Part shown: positions 1 through 6,545 of the stretch, in pieces | How positions within the stretch are numbered: the stretch's first letter is position 1 | How the letters are laid out: each line of letters opens with the position of its first letter | Made by a program: the position numbers and the translations under genes | Assembly: GCA_009177215.1 (NCBI GenBank) | Contig: WFLY01000217.1 | Coordinates: 16,600-23,877 of the forward strand | Source: Bacillota bacterium | GTDB taxonomy: Bacteria; Bacillota; Clostridia; Lachnospirales; Lachnospiraceae | DNA: 7,278 bases | Reading direction: 5' to 3' | Notes under the pieces: generated by a model | Database searches by the model: none | Seen by the model: the letters and a program-made list of their open reading frames with translations, nothing else | Told to the model about the DNA's origin: nothing

Positions 1-3000
1 ACCTCAGGCAAAAGCTCTTCTTTATGCTTCTTCTCAAACTCTTCCCACTCAAGATTTACATAATCATTTGCCAAATCCAGAGTGTCCATAATATCCTTCT
101 CGTTGGCGCCGTCAAATACCGGTGTGGCAACATTGAAGCCCAACGCCTTAGCGGCGAGAGAAAGATGAATCTCCAATACCTGTCCAATATTCATACGGGA
201 AGGCACACCCAAAGGGTTCAGTACAATATCCAAAGGACGTCCGTTAGGCAGATAAGGCATATCTTCCACAGGCAATACGCGGGAAACAACACCCTTGTTG
301 CCGTGACGTCCGGCCATCTTGTCGCCTACGGAAATTTTTCTCTTCTGGGCAATATAAATACGGACTGCCTGATTTACACCAGGAGACAATTCGTCACAAT
401 TTTCTCTGGTAAATACCTTGGCATCTACAACAATACCGTACTCTCCGTGAGGTACCTTAAGGGAAGTATCCCTTACTTCTCTTGCCTTCTCGCCGAAAAT
501 AGCCCGGAGCAGCCTCTCTTCTGCGGTAAGCTCCGTCTCTCCCTTGGGAGTAACTTTACCTACCAGAATATCACCGGCGCGAACTTCAGCACCGATACGA
601 ATGATACCTCTGTCGTCCAAATCCTTCAAAGCATCATCACCTACACCGGGAACATCACGGGTAATCTCCTCGGGCCCTAACTTGGTGTCACGTGCTTCAG
701 CCTCATATTCTTCAATGTGAACGGAGGTGTATACATCCTCCTGCACAAGTCTTTCACTTAATAAAACCGCGTCCTCGTAATTATAGCCTTCCCATGTCAT
801 AAATCCAATCAACGGGTTTTTACCCAAAGCAAGCTCACCCATGGAAGTGGAAGGACCGTCCGCAATTACCTGCCCCTCCGCAACATGATCTCCCTTGAAT
901 ACAATGGGCTTCTGATTATAGCAGTTGGACTGGTTGCTTCTGGAAAACTTAGTCAGATGAAACTCTGCCTTTTCTCCGTCATCGTAGGTCATCCTAATCA
1001 GATTGGAGGATACATAATCCACCATGCCTGCCTTCTTAGCCAAAACGCACACACCGGAGTCAACCGCAGTCTTAGTCTCCATACCCGTACCTACTGCAGG
1101 CGCTTCAGTGGTAAGCAGCGGCACTGCCTGACGCTGCATATTGGAACCCATCAGCGCACGGTTTGCGTCGTCATTCTCCAAGAAAGGAATCAAAGCCGTA
1201 GCCACGGAGAACACCATTTTAGGAGATACATCCATGTAGTCAAACATTGCCTTGGGATACTCCTGAGTCTCCTCACGATAACGACCGGATACACTGTTAC
1301 GCACAAAATGACCGTCCGCATCCAACGCCTCATTCGCCTGTGCTACATGATAATTATCCTCTTCATCAGCAGTCATATATACAACCTCATCCGTTACGCG
1401 AGGATTAGACACATCCGACTTGTCAATCTTACGATAGGGTGCTTCTACAAAGCCATATTCATTAATCCTCGCATAGCTTGCAAGTGAGTTAATCAAACCG
1501 ATGTTAGGACCTTCAGGTGTCTCAATAGGACACATTCTTCCATAGTGGGAATAATGTACGTCTCGAACCTCGAAACCTGCACGGTCTCTGGACAAACCGC
1601 CGGGACCCAACGCCGACAGACGCCTCTTATGGGTAAGCTCACCCAAAGGATTATTCTGATCCATAAACTGTGACAGCTGGGAGGAACCAAAGAATTCCTT
1701 CACGGCAGCAGTTACCGGCTTAATGTTAATCAGGCTCTGGGGAGAAATCTCCTCTGCATCATGGGTAGTCATACGCTCCCTTACCACTCTCTCCATTCTG
1801 GAAAGACCGATGCGGTACTGATTCTGCAGCAGTTCACCTACCGCACGGATACGTCTGTTCCCTAAATGGTCGATATCATCATCATTACCCAAGTCATACT
1901 CCAAATGCATATTATAATTAATGGAAGCAATAATATCTTCCTTCGTAATGTGCTTAGGCACTAATTCATGTACATTTTTCTTGATAGCCTCAGCCAGCTT
2001 CTCCGCATCACCGCCAAACTCCTCTAAAATCTGCGCCAGCACAGGATAGTAAACAAGCTCGTGGATACCGAAATCTTTGGGGTTGCAGTCAACGAAATGA
2101 GTCAGGTCAACCATCATGTTGGATAATACCTTGACATTCCTCTCCTCTGTCTGGATATAAACAAAAGGAACTGCTGCATTCTGAATAGCGTCGGCAAGCT
2201 CTGCCGTCACCTTGTCTCCGGCTGCCGCAAGCACCTCACCGGTGGAAGGATCTATTACATCAGCTGCTAAAATCTGATGTCTGATTCTGTTCTTGAGTGC
2301 TAATTTTTTATTGAATTTATATCTTCCGACTTTTGCCAAGTCATATCTTCGGGGGTCAAAAAACATAGCGTTAATCAAGCTTTCAGCACTTTCAACGCTT
2401 AAGGGTTCGCCGGGGCGAATCTTTTTGTATAACTCTAACAGACCCTCCTGATAATTCTCAGCAGTGTCCTTTCCTAAGCTTGCTTCAATCTTCGGTTCGT
2501 CACCGAATACTTCTCTGATTTCATCATTAGTTCCGATTCCAAGCGCTCGAATCAGCACGGTAATGGGAACCTTACGGGTTCTGTCTACACGAACATAAAA
2601 AACATCATTGGAATCCGTCTCGTACTCCAACCATGCGCCACGGTTAGGAATTACGGTACAGGAAAACAGCCTTTTACCAATCTTATCATGACCAATTGCA
2701 TAATAAATACCGGGAGAACGTACAAGCTGGCTAACGATAACACGCTCCGCACCATTAATAATGAAAGTACCTGTCTCAGTCATCAGCGGCAAATCGCCCA
2801 TGAAAATCTCATGCTCGCTGATTTCCTCTTTTTCCTTATTATAAAGGCGAACCTTCACCTTTAAAGGCGCTGCGTAATTAGCATCTCTCTCCTTACATTC
2901 TTCAATAGAATATTTCACGTCATTCCTGCATAACTCAAAGTCGACGAATTCCAAACTCAAAGAGCCACTGTAGTCAGCAATGGGAGAGATATCGTCAAAG

Positions 3001-3149
3001 GCTTCTTTTAAACCTTCGTTTAAAAACCACTGATAGGAATCCTTCTGGACTTCAATCAGGTTGGGCATCTCTAAGACCTCTTTTTGTCTTGAATAACTCA
3101 TACGCATAACCTTGGTATCGGCAATCGGACGTATTCTGTTTTTTTCCAT
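1..3149 (-). CDS. rpoB: RNA polymerase beta subunit, 3' end outside window
   Basis: Beta subunit of DNA-dependent RNA polymerase, which forms half of the active-site cleft and contacts beta', alpha and sigma. From ATG at 3149 the frame stays open to the window edge, giving 1049 codons; Firmicute RpoB is about 1190-1290 residues, so the C-terminal clamp-contact part is missing. The rifampicin pocket lies at about residues 486-519, with D497, H507 and S512 matching E. coli D516, H526 and S531, so no classical resistance change is seen there. The GYNYED motif (E792, D793) and the [12 protein letters not shown] segment (K944, K952) match the active-site region of the family. An alternative ATG lies at 3155, but GGGGTG at 3158-3163 sits 8 bases before 3149 and only 2 before 3155, so 3149 is preferred. 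A promoter and a leaky hairpin lie upstream, so expression probably combines its own promoter with rplJL read-through. Nothing in the protein looks unusual. Confidence 0.98.
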   Translation of the reverse strand, partial: MEKNRIRPIADTKVMRMSYSRQKEVLEMPNLIEVQKDSYQWFLNEGLKEAFDDISPIADYSGSLSLEFVDFELCRNDVKYSIEECKERDANYAAPLKVKVRLYNKEKEEISEHEIFMGDLPLMTETGTFIINGAERVIVSQLVRSPGIYYAIGHDKIGKRLFSCTVIPNRGAWLEYETDSNDVFYVRVDRTRKVPITVLIRALGIGTNDEIREVFGDEPKIEASLGKDTAENYQEGLLELYKKIRPGEPLSVESAESLINAMFFDPRRYDLAKVGRYKFNKKLALKNRIRHQILAADVIDPSTGEVLAAAGDKVTAELADAIQNAAVPFVYIQTEERNVKVLSNMMVDLTHFVDCNPKDFGIHELVYYPVLAQILEEFGGDAEKLAEAIKKNVHELVPKHITKEDIIASINYNMHLEYDLGNDDDIDHLGNRRIRAVGELLQNQYRIGLSRMERVVRERMTTHDAEEISPQSLINIKPVTAAVKEFFGSSQLSQFMDQNNPLGELTHKRRLSALGPGGLSRDRAGFEVRDVHYSHYGRMCPIETPEGPNIGLINSLASYARINEYGFVEAPYRKIDKSDVSNPRVTDEVVYMTADEEDNYHVAQANEALDADGHFVRNSVSGRYREETQEYPKAMFDYMDVSPKMVFSVATALIPFLENDDANRALMGSNMQRQAVPLLTTEAPAVGTGMETKTAVDSGVCVLAKKAGMVDYVSSNLIRMTYDDGEKAEFHLTKFSRSNQSNCYNQKPIVFKGDHVAEGQVIADGPSTSMGELALGKNPLIGFMTWEGYNYEDAVLLSERLVQEDVYTSVHIEEYEAEARDTKLGPEEITRDVPGVGDDALKDLDDRGIIRIGAEVRAGDILVGKVTPKGETELTAEERLLRAIFGEKAREVRDTSLKVPHGEYGIVVDAKVFTRENCDELSPGVNQAVRIYIAQKRKISVGDKMAGRHGNKGVVSRVLPVEDMPYLPNGRPLDIVLNPLGVPSRMNIGQVLEIHLSLAAKALGFNVATPVFDGANEKDIMDTLDLANDYVNLEWEEFEKKHKEELLPE

Positions 3150-3226
3150 TGACATTTCACCCCGTTCTTTCAGATTTAAAGCCTATTTATCTTTCAATTT
3201 CCAACAAATAAGCATAACTCCGCACA

Positions 3227-3238
3227 ATAGTGCACTAT
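3227..3238. repeat. 12-bp perfect palindrome at predicted rpoB start site
   Basis: The sequence ATAGTGCACTAT is its own reverse complement. It begins 2 bases downstream of the -10 box of the rpoB promoter, so the predicted transcription start falls inside it. A repressor operator or an initial-transcript effect is possible. A perfect 12-mer palindrome is expected by chance about once per 4 kb, so position is the only argument for function. An overlapping GCAC-TATT-GTGC hairpin could form at the RNA 5' end. Confidence 0.4.
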
Positions 3239-3240
3239 CC

Positions 3241-3269
3241 ATGTTAACACAAAATAGGAATGGGGTCAA
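3241..3269 (-). promoter_or_regulatory. Sigma-A-type promoter for rpoB
   Basis: On the minus strand, TTGACC (3264-3269) is followed by exactly 17 bases and TAACAT (3241-3246). This matches the vegetative consensus 5/6 at -35 and 4/6 at -10 with ideal spacing. An A/T-tract at 3271-3290 just upstream resembles an UP element. Initiation is expected near 3234, giving a leader of about 85 bases. The element lies between the hairpin after rplL and the rpoB start, so it would let rpoB be transcribed independently of rplJL. Predicted by eye. Confidence 0.75.
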
Positions 3270-3352
3270 GAAAAAAAGAATTTTTTAACCAAAAATTTCC
3301 GAAATGTTTATGACATTTGAGATAATTAAAGCAATAGAATACTTCGCAACGC

Positions 3353-3389
3353 AAAACGGACAGAAAACGTATATAGCTTTCTGTCCGTT
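3353..3389 (-). terminator. Hairpin with short U-tract after rplL (leaky terminator or attenuator)
   Basis: A perfect 12-bp inverted repeat (AACGGACAGAAA at 3355-3366 with TTTCTGTCCGTT at 3378-3389) encloses an 11-base loop 27 bases after the rplL stop. On the minus strand the stem ends in only four U residues before GCG, so termination is probably partial. The position parallels the attenuator and RNase III processing site between rplL and rpoB in E. coli; equivalent function here is inference. It would make ribosomal stalk proteins in excess over RNA polymerase. Confidence 0.7.
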
Positions 3390-3416
3390 ATAGTTTCACA
3401 TTCTCTTGGGATATAA

Positions 3417-3794
3417 TTACTTAAGAGTAACCTTAGCGCCAACTTCCTCAAGCTTTTTCTTGATTTCCTCAGCCTCTTCCTTGGAAGCAGCTTCTTTAAC
3501 TACCTTAGGAGCGCCGTCAACAACGTCCTTTGCTTCCTTTAAGCCAAGACCGGTTACTTCACGAACAACCTTGATAACCTTAACCTTCTCAGCGCCTACC
3601 TCAGTAAGCTCAACATCAAACTCGGTCTTCTCTTCTACTGCTTCTGCCGCACCGGCACCTGCTGCTGCAACTACAACGCCTGCTGCTGCGGATACACCGA
3701 ACTCTTCTTCGCAAGCTTTTACAAGGTCATTTAATTCTAATACGGTCAACTCTTTGATAGCATCAATAAGTTCCTGAGCTGTTAATTTAGCCAT
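3417..3794 (-). CDS. rplL: 50S ribosomal protein L7/L12
   Basis: Stalk protein of the large ribosomal subunit, bound as dimers to the C-terminal helix of L10, recruiting and stimulating translational GTPases. The 125-residue product has the family layout: N-terminal dimerisation helices (1-33), an Ala/Val/Gly-rich flexible hinge (about 36-52) and a globular C-terminal domain (about 56-125) carrying the factor-binding segment [19 protein letters not shown]. The start is set at 3794 because GGAGG (3803-3807) lies 8 bases upstream. The frame also contains an ATG at 3809, but that codon overlaps the ribosome binding site itself. The gene follows rplJ after 57 bases of A+T-rich spacer with no terminator, so it shares the rplJ transcript. 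Its own strong ribosome binding site fits the need for several copies per L10. Confidence 0.97.
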   Translation of the reverse strand: MAKLTAQELIDAIKELTVLELNDLVKACEEEFGVSAAAGVVVAAAGAGAAEAVEEKTEFDVELTEVGAEKVKVIKVVREVTGLGLKEAKDVVDGAPKVVKEAASKEEAEEIKKKLEEVGAKVTLK

Positions 3795-3851
3795 TTTATT
3801 TTCCTCCATTTTTAAAATTAATAAATATTTTCTTACTTATGTTTCTCAATA

Positions 3852-4433
3852 TTACTCTGCTGCGGGCATCTCTGCCTCAGCAGGCGCTTCTGCTACGGGT
3901 GCTTCCTCTGTGGACTCCGTCTCTGCCGCAGGTGCGTCACATGCTGCCGCGCCGCCTTTTTCTGCAAGCTGATTCATAACACGAGCAAAATTGGTGATAG
4001 GACTCTGCATACTTCCAAGCAATCTGGAAATAAGAACTTCTCTGGAAGGAATGCTTGCAATCTCTGCGATTCCCTTAGCATCGTAAACAGTGCCTTCAAC
4101 CACACCAGCCTTAATCTCCAGCTTGTCAGCTGTCTTAGCAAATTGTGCAAGCACTCTTGCGGGAGCAGTTGCATCCTCTGTGGAAAGAGCCATTGCGCTG
4201 GGTCCTTCCAAGTACTGAGTCAAACCTTCAAACTCCGTACCCTTGAACGCAAAGTTCATCATGGTATTCTTGTAAACCTTGTAGATAACTCCTGCTTCAC
4301 GCAAGTTTTTACGGAGCTGGGTATCCTGCTCCACTGTAAGTCCACGGTAATCTACCAAAACTACAGACTGAGCATCTTTGATATTAGCAGAAATCTCTTC
4401 TACAATAGGCTGCTTCAATTCAACCTTTGCCAT
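3852..4433 (-). CDS. rplJ: 50S ribosomal protein L10 with acidic C-terminal tail
   Basis: L10 anchors the L7/L12 stalk to 23S rRNA near L11 and, as the L10-L12 complex, represses its own operon. Residues 1-130 are a standard rRNA-binding L10 domain, including LVDYRGLTVEQDTQLRKNLR and YKVYKNTMMNFAF. Residues about 135-160 form the helix expected to carry L7/L12 dimers. The product is 193 residues, longer than the usual 165-175. The excess is a low-complexity tail (161-193) with 8 Glu, 1 Asp and no Lys or Arg, rich in Ala and Pro. The start at 4433 is supported by AAGGAGG (4441-4447), 7 bases upstream. The gene has its own promoter, L10 leader and attenuator just upstream, indicating autoregulation together with rplL. 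The tail is probably a flexible lineage extension rather than a fusion. Confidence 0.97.
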   Translation of the reverse strand: MAKVELKQPIVEEISANIKDAQSVVLVDYRGLTVEQDTQLRKNLREAGVIYKVYKNTMMNFAFKGTEFEGLTQYLEGPSAMALSTEDATAPARVLAQFAKTADKLEIKAGVVEGTVYDAKGIAEIASIPSREVLISRLLGSMQSPITNFARVMNQLAEKGGAAACDAPAAETESTEEAPVAEAPAEAEMPAAE

Positions 4434-4643
4434 TTTTTTACCTCCTTATAGATTTTGAGCCGATATAAAGACATCGCCCTGCGACTCTTTTTGAGTGTAC
4501 AAATAACGGCATTTGCGCCCATATGATAAAAAATCTCCCTGAAGACTCAGAGAGATAGTGTAATCAAATGTGTACTCTTCTCCTCGGTAGGATTTATGTT
4601 TGGTTACCCTCACACCTACTGTCTTCGGCTTAGTTAATTAACC
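4434..4643 (-). promoter_or_regulatory. L10 leader RNA of rplJL
   Basis: The roughly 210-base untranslated leader contains the conserved L10-leader core: GCCGAAGACAGTAGGTG (about 4612-4628) and CCTACCGAGGAG (about 4580-4591). GTAGG (4615-4619) pairs with CCTAC (4587-4591), then TGTG pairs with CATA after an AAT bulge, giving the asymmetric bulged stem expected for L10-(L12)4 binding. An intrinsic terminator follows at 4528-4556. In B. subtilis, L10-L12 binding to such a leader favours termination. The same mechanism is inferred here from the matching layout. A further hairpin (GAGTCG with CGGCTC, about 4457-4485) could form between the terminator and the ribosome binding site. Confidence 0.85.
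4528..4556 (-). terminator. Attenuator terminator in rplJ leader
   Basis: ATCTCTCTGA (4547-4556) pairs with TCAGGGAGAT (4533-4542) over 10 positions with one G-U, around a 4-base loop, followed by six U residues (4528-4533). It lies about 90 bases downstream of the predicted transcription start and 95 bases before rplJ, so full-length termination would abort the rplJL transcript. GTCTTC at 4541-4546 (loop and stem base) is complementary to GAAGAC at 4621-4626 in the L10-binding region, giving a candidate antiterminator pairing. Confidence 0.85.
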
Positions 4644-4649
4644 TTTAAC

Positions 4650-4678
4650 ACAATATCATGTGAATCAATTTATGTCAA
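4650..4678 (-). promoter_or_regulatory. Strong sigma-A-type promoter for rplJL
   Basis: Minus-strand TTGACA (4673-4678, perfect -35) is followed by 17 bases and TATTGT (4650-4655). TG one base before the -10 makes it an extended -10 element, compensating for the 4/6 match. Transcription should start near 4643-4644, immediately before the conserved L10 leader. The -35 box overlaps the stop codon of the upstream gene remnant. Confidence 0.85.
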
Positions 4679-5053
4679 GTATTAATTTTCTTTTTTTCAT
4701 TTTTCATTTTTAACGTAAAACAAATAATAATTCCCAAAAGCACAAAACAGGATATTATATTAGATATTAACTGGACCGTTGTACCTGCATACCATACCTC
4801 TATTACACCGTTTGTTTCCTTCTGCAGCTTTACTTCCACCAATCCTTCTTCACTTTTTCCGACTTGCAGCTCCTGATTTTCTCTGTTTGGTGCCACCAGC
4901 TTTATAGGATAACAATAAGGAAATCCCACAAATATTCATAAGCGCCGAAATCACAAGAAAAACATCCGGATAAAAAATAGAACTTCCATACCCGTATCCA
5001 TTAAAGAAAATAGGATTAATCCTCGGTGAAAGCTCCCGTTTACCAAAGCTTCC
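4675..5053 (-). pseudogene. Internally deleted remnant of a polytopic membrane protein (PTPS_related/YfhO-like)
   Basis: Two fragments on the same strand lie in different frames. The first (5053 to about 4895; the frame stays open to a TGA at 4850-4852) reads PRINPIFFNGYGYGSSIFY followed by PDVFLVISALMNICGISLLLSYK. From memory this resembles the first extracytoplasmic loop and next membrane helix of large bacterial membrane proteins of the PTPS_related (6-pyruvoyl-tetrahydropterin synthase-related) type. The second (about 4925 to 4675) reads EEGLVEV, NGVIEVWYAGTTVQLISNI, one hydrophobic helix and a Lys-rich tail ending in a stop, resembling the C-terminus of the same kind of protein. Several hundred codons between them appear to be lost, with a frame change near 4895-4925. 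The second frame could start at a GTG at 4929, but no ribosome binding site precedes it and a stop lies just upstream in frame. The piece begins right after the rplA terminator and is probably untranscribed. An 84-residue small membrane protein is the alternative. Confidence 0.55.
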
Positions 5054-5055
5054 TT

Positions 5056-5084
5056 AAAAAAGGGAACCGTATAAACCGTTCCCT
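5056..5084 (-). terminator. Intrinsic terminator after rplA
   Basis: On the minus strand GGGAAC (5078-5083) pairs with GTTCCC (5062-5067) around a loop of about 10 bases, followed by six U residues (5056-5061). The A/G-rich bases just before the stem can pair with the U-tract and lengthen it. It lies about 17 bases after the rplA stop and should end the rplK-rplA transcript, separating it from rplJL. Confidence 0.88.
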
Positions 5085-5100
5085 CTTTCTTACATACTAT

Positions 5101-5790
5101 TTAAAATTTAGCCACACTCACCTTTACACCAGGACCCATAGTGCTGGTTAAGGTAATGCTTCTCAAATACTGACCCTTAAGCGCACTGGGCTTAGCCTTT
5201 ACAATAGCGTCCATAAGTGCATTAAAGTTCTCCTGCAAAGCCTCTTCCGTGAAGGAAGCCTTTCCAACAGGAACATGAACAATATTTGTCTTGTCAAGTC
5301 TGTACTCAATCTTACCTGCTTTAATATCAGCGATAGCCTTAGCTACATCCATAGTTACGGTACCGGCCTTAGGATTGGGCATCAAGCCCTTAGGACCCAA
5401 AACCTTACCAAGTCGACCAACCACGCCCATCATATCAGGTGTAGCTACTACTACATCAAAATCAAGCCATCCATCGTTCTGAATCTTGGGAATCAGCTCC
5501 TCGCCGCCTACATAATCAGCGCCTGCTGCCTCTGCCTCGTTCACCTTATCACCTTTTGCAAACACTAACACCTTAACAGTCTTACCGGTTCCGTTAGGCA
5601 GCACAACCGCGCCACGGATCTGCTGTTCAGCATGACGTCCGTCACAGCCGGTTCTGATGTGTACTTCAATAGTCTCGTCAAATTTTGCAGTTGCCGTCTT
5701 CTTAACAAGCGCAATCGCATCATTAGGCTCATAGAATGTTGCTCTGTCTACAAGCTTAGCAACTTCGGCATATTTCTTACCATGTTTCAT
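5101..5790 (-). CDS. rplA: 50S ribosomal protein L1
   Basis: L1 forms the mobile stalk at the E site by binding 23S rRNA helices 76-78, and it represses its own mRNA. The 229-residue product is full length (B. subtilis about 232, E. coli 234). It contains the RHAEQQIRG segment (52-60), the PNGTGK stretch, and the family signature [17 protein letters not shown] at 129-145. The end ([19 protein letters not shown]) is standard. The start at 5790 has AGGAGG (5798-5803) 7 bases upstream; the frame extends to a TTG at 5835, but that would add 15 residues unlike any L1 and would read through the ribosome binding site. It follows rplK after 121 bases and is followed at once by a strong terminator, so it is the last gene of its transcript. 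A GAAA-capped hairpin sits just before its ribosome binding site. Confidence 0.98.
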   Translation of the reverse strand: MKHGKKYAEVAKLVDRATFYEPNDAIALVKKTATAKFDETIEVHIRTGCDGRHAEQQIRGAVVLPNGTGKTVKVLVFAKGDKVNEAEAAGADYVGGEELIPKIQNDGWLDFDVVVATPDMMGVVGRLGKVLGPKGLMPNPKAGTVTMDVAKAIADIKAGKIEYRLDKTNIVHVPVGKASFTEEALQENFNALMDAIVKAKPSALKGQYLRSITLTSTMGPGVKVSVAKF

Positions 5791-5813
5791 TATTTTACCT
5801 CCTAGGTTCCAGC

Positions 5814-5829
5814 GACAATTTTCATTGTC
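5814..5829 (-). other. GNRA-capped hairpin before rplA ribosome binding site
   Basis: The RNA reads GACAAT-GAAA-ATTGTC: a perfect 6-bp stem with a GAAA tetraloop, ending 10 bases before AGGAGG. GNRA loops are stable and often take part in tertiary contacts or mRNA protection. It has no U-tract, so it is not a terminator. Function unknown. Confidence 0.5.
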
Positions 5830-5869
5830 TCCCAATCAAATATTATTACAGTCTCTCAAGTGAAATCCA

Positions 5870-5904
5870 AGGTTTCAGGCACCTGTCGTACGCTCTGAAA
5901 GCCT
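5870..5904 (-). other. Bulged hairpin just after rplK
   Basis: AGGCTTTCAG (5895-5904) pairs with CTGAAACCT (5870-5878) over 9 bp with one bulged C, around a 16-base loop, starting 8 bases after the rplK stop. No U-tract follows, so read-through into rplA is expected. It may be a processing or stability element; this is inference. Confidence 0.45.
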
Positions 5905-5911
5905 TTCATTC

Positions 5912-6337
5912 TTAGTCCTCTACAACAATACCCATACTACGTGCAGTACCGGCAATCATGCTCATAGCTGCTTCCAAGCTAGCTGCGTTTAAATCAGGCA
6001 TCTTCATCTCTGCGATTTCCTGAACCTTTGCCTTGGAAATGGTAGCAACCTTAGTCTTGTTAGGCACACCTGAACCGGACTTAATATTGCAAGCCTTCTT
6101 TAACAATACGGCTGCAGGAGGAGTCTTTGTAACGAAACTAAAGCTTCTGTCTGCATATACGGTAATAACTACAGGAATGATAACGTCACCCTTGTCTGCC
6201 GTTCTTGCGTTGAACTGCTTTGTAAATTCTACGATGTTTACACCATGCTGTCCAAGTGCAGGACCAACTGGTGGAGCCGGTGTTGCTTTGCCGGCAGGAA
6301 TCTGTAACTTGATATATCCTTCTACTTTCTTTGCCAT
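5912..6337 (-). CDS. rplK: 50S ribosomal protein L11
   Basis: L11 sits at the base of the stalk on the GTPase-associated region of 23S rRNA, where thiostrepton binds, and takes part in factor turnover and stringent-response sensing. At 141 residues it has the usual length. The N-terminal domain carries the Pro-rich [16 protein letters not shown] segment (20-35) with the prolines linked to thiopeptide sensitivity in other species. The linker is near 70-75. The C-terminal rRNA-binding domain includes KMPDLNA and GTARSMGI (130-137). The start at 6337 has AGGAGG (6345-6350) 7 bases upstream. It is the first gene after a 208-base structured spacer that carries an L1-site-like element touching this ribosome binding site, so translation of rplK, and rplA with it, is probably repressed by free L1. 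Confidence 0.98.
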   Translation of the reverse strand: MAKKVEGYIKLQIPAGKATPAPPVGPALGQHGVNIVEFTKQFNARTADKGDVIIPVVITVYADRSFSFVTKTPPAAVLLKKACNIKSGSGVPNKTKVATISKAKVQEIAEMKMPDLNAASLEAAMSMIAGTARSMGIVVED

Positions 6338-6344
6338 TGTGGCA

Positions 6345-6405
6345 CCTCCTATAATGTGGTAAATCGGCGCAGGTAATGCGTGTAAACGCCCCTGCTCCCA
6401 CTAGG
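6345..6405 (-). promoter_or_regulatory. L1-binding operator (23S rRNA mimic) before rplK
   Basis: The RNA contains GUGGGAG (6395-6401), a stem GCAGG (6391-6395) with CCUGC (6369-6373), then GCCGAUUUACCAC (6356-6368). GUGG pairs with CCAC to close the structure. As I recall it, the 23S L1 site reads GUGGGAGGC ... GCCGACCUUGAAAUACCAC, so both the helices and the asymmetric internal loop are imitated. CCUA (6402-6405) can also pair with UAGG (6348-6351), covering the first bases of the AGGAGG. L1 feedback on the L11-L1 mRNA is established in E. coli and other bacteria; its action here is inferred from structure and place. Confidence 0.7.
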
Positions 6406-6432
6406 AATACCCTTGTCGCCTCCGGTATTCCT
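6403..6432 (-). other. Perfect 9-bp hairpin in nusG-rplK spacer
   Basis: AGGAAUACC (6424-6432) pairs perfectly with GGUAUUCCU (6403-6411) around a 12-base loop that contains GGAGG. No U-tract follows. Its 3' arm shares bases 6403-6405 with the CCUA that could pair with the rplK ribosome binding site, so the two pairings exclude each other in part. It may be part of the L1 control region. Confidence 0.6.
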
Positions 6433-6444
6433 TTCGTGTTGCAA

Positions 6445-6464
6445 GCATGTCACATGCGACATGC
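6445..6464 (-). other. Perfect 7-bp hairpin in nusG-rplK spacer
   Basis: GCAUGUC (6458-6464) pairs perfectly with GACAUGC (6445-6451) around the 6-base loop GCAUGU. No U-run follows, so it is not an intrinsic terminator. It lies between the nusG end and the L1-type operator, and could be a processing site or an RNA stabiliser. The remaining spacer (about 6465-6545) is A+T-rich, and I see no good -35/-10 pair in it. Confidence 0.5.
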
Positions 6465-6545
6465 CGAGAATTACTCATTTATATTTTAGCGGAACTCAAA
6501 AACATGCTCCGAAAAATATCTCCAACCAAAAAGCTACTTATAAAA

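Noticed and set aside
24..1487. Long plus-strand open frames opposite rpoB.
   Set aside because: They are antisense shadows of a strongly conserved rpoB frame; their products are low in conserved motifs and no ribosome binding sites precede them.
3183..3215. Ten-codon leader frame in the rpoB 5' leader (ATG at 3215 to TAG at 3183).
   Set aside because: The only ribosome-binding-like GGAG ends two bases before the ATG, too close for normal initiation, and no attenuator follows it.
4434..4525. Frame from ATG near 4525 running through the rplJ ribosome binding site.
   Set aside because: No ribosome binding site, and it ends a few codons into rplJ in another frame; it sits in leader RNA that is better explained by structure.
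4675..4929. Intact 84-residue small membrane protein starting at GTG 4929.
   Set aside because: No ribosome binding site, an in-frame stop just upstream, a preceding terminator, and a second frame upstream that seems to belong to the same protein family; treated as a pseudogene instead.
5840..5875. Internal promoter TTGGAT ... AATAAT before rplA.
   Set aside because: Only three matches at -35 and a poor -10; not distinguishable from chance in an A+T-rich spacer.
6465..6540. Separate promoter for rplKA in the A+T-rich part of the nusG-rplK spacer.
   Set aside because: TAAAAT and TATAAA occur, but no acceptable -35 box lies 16-18 bases upstream of either.
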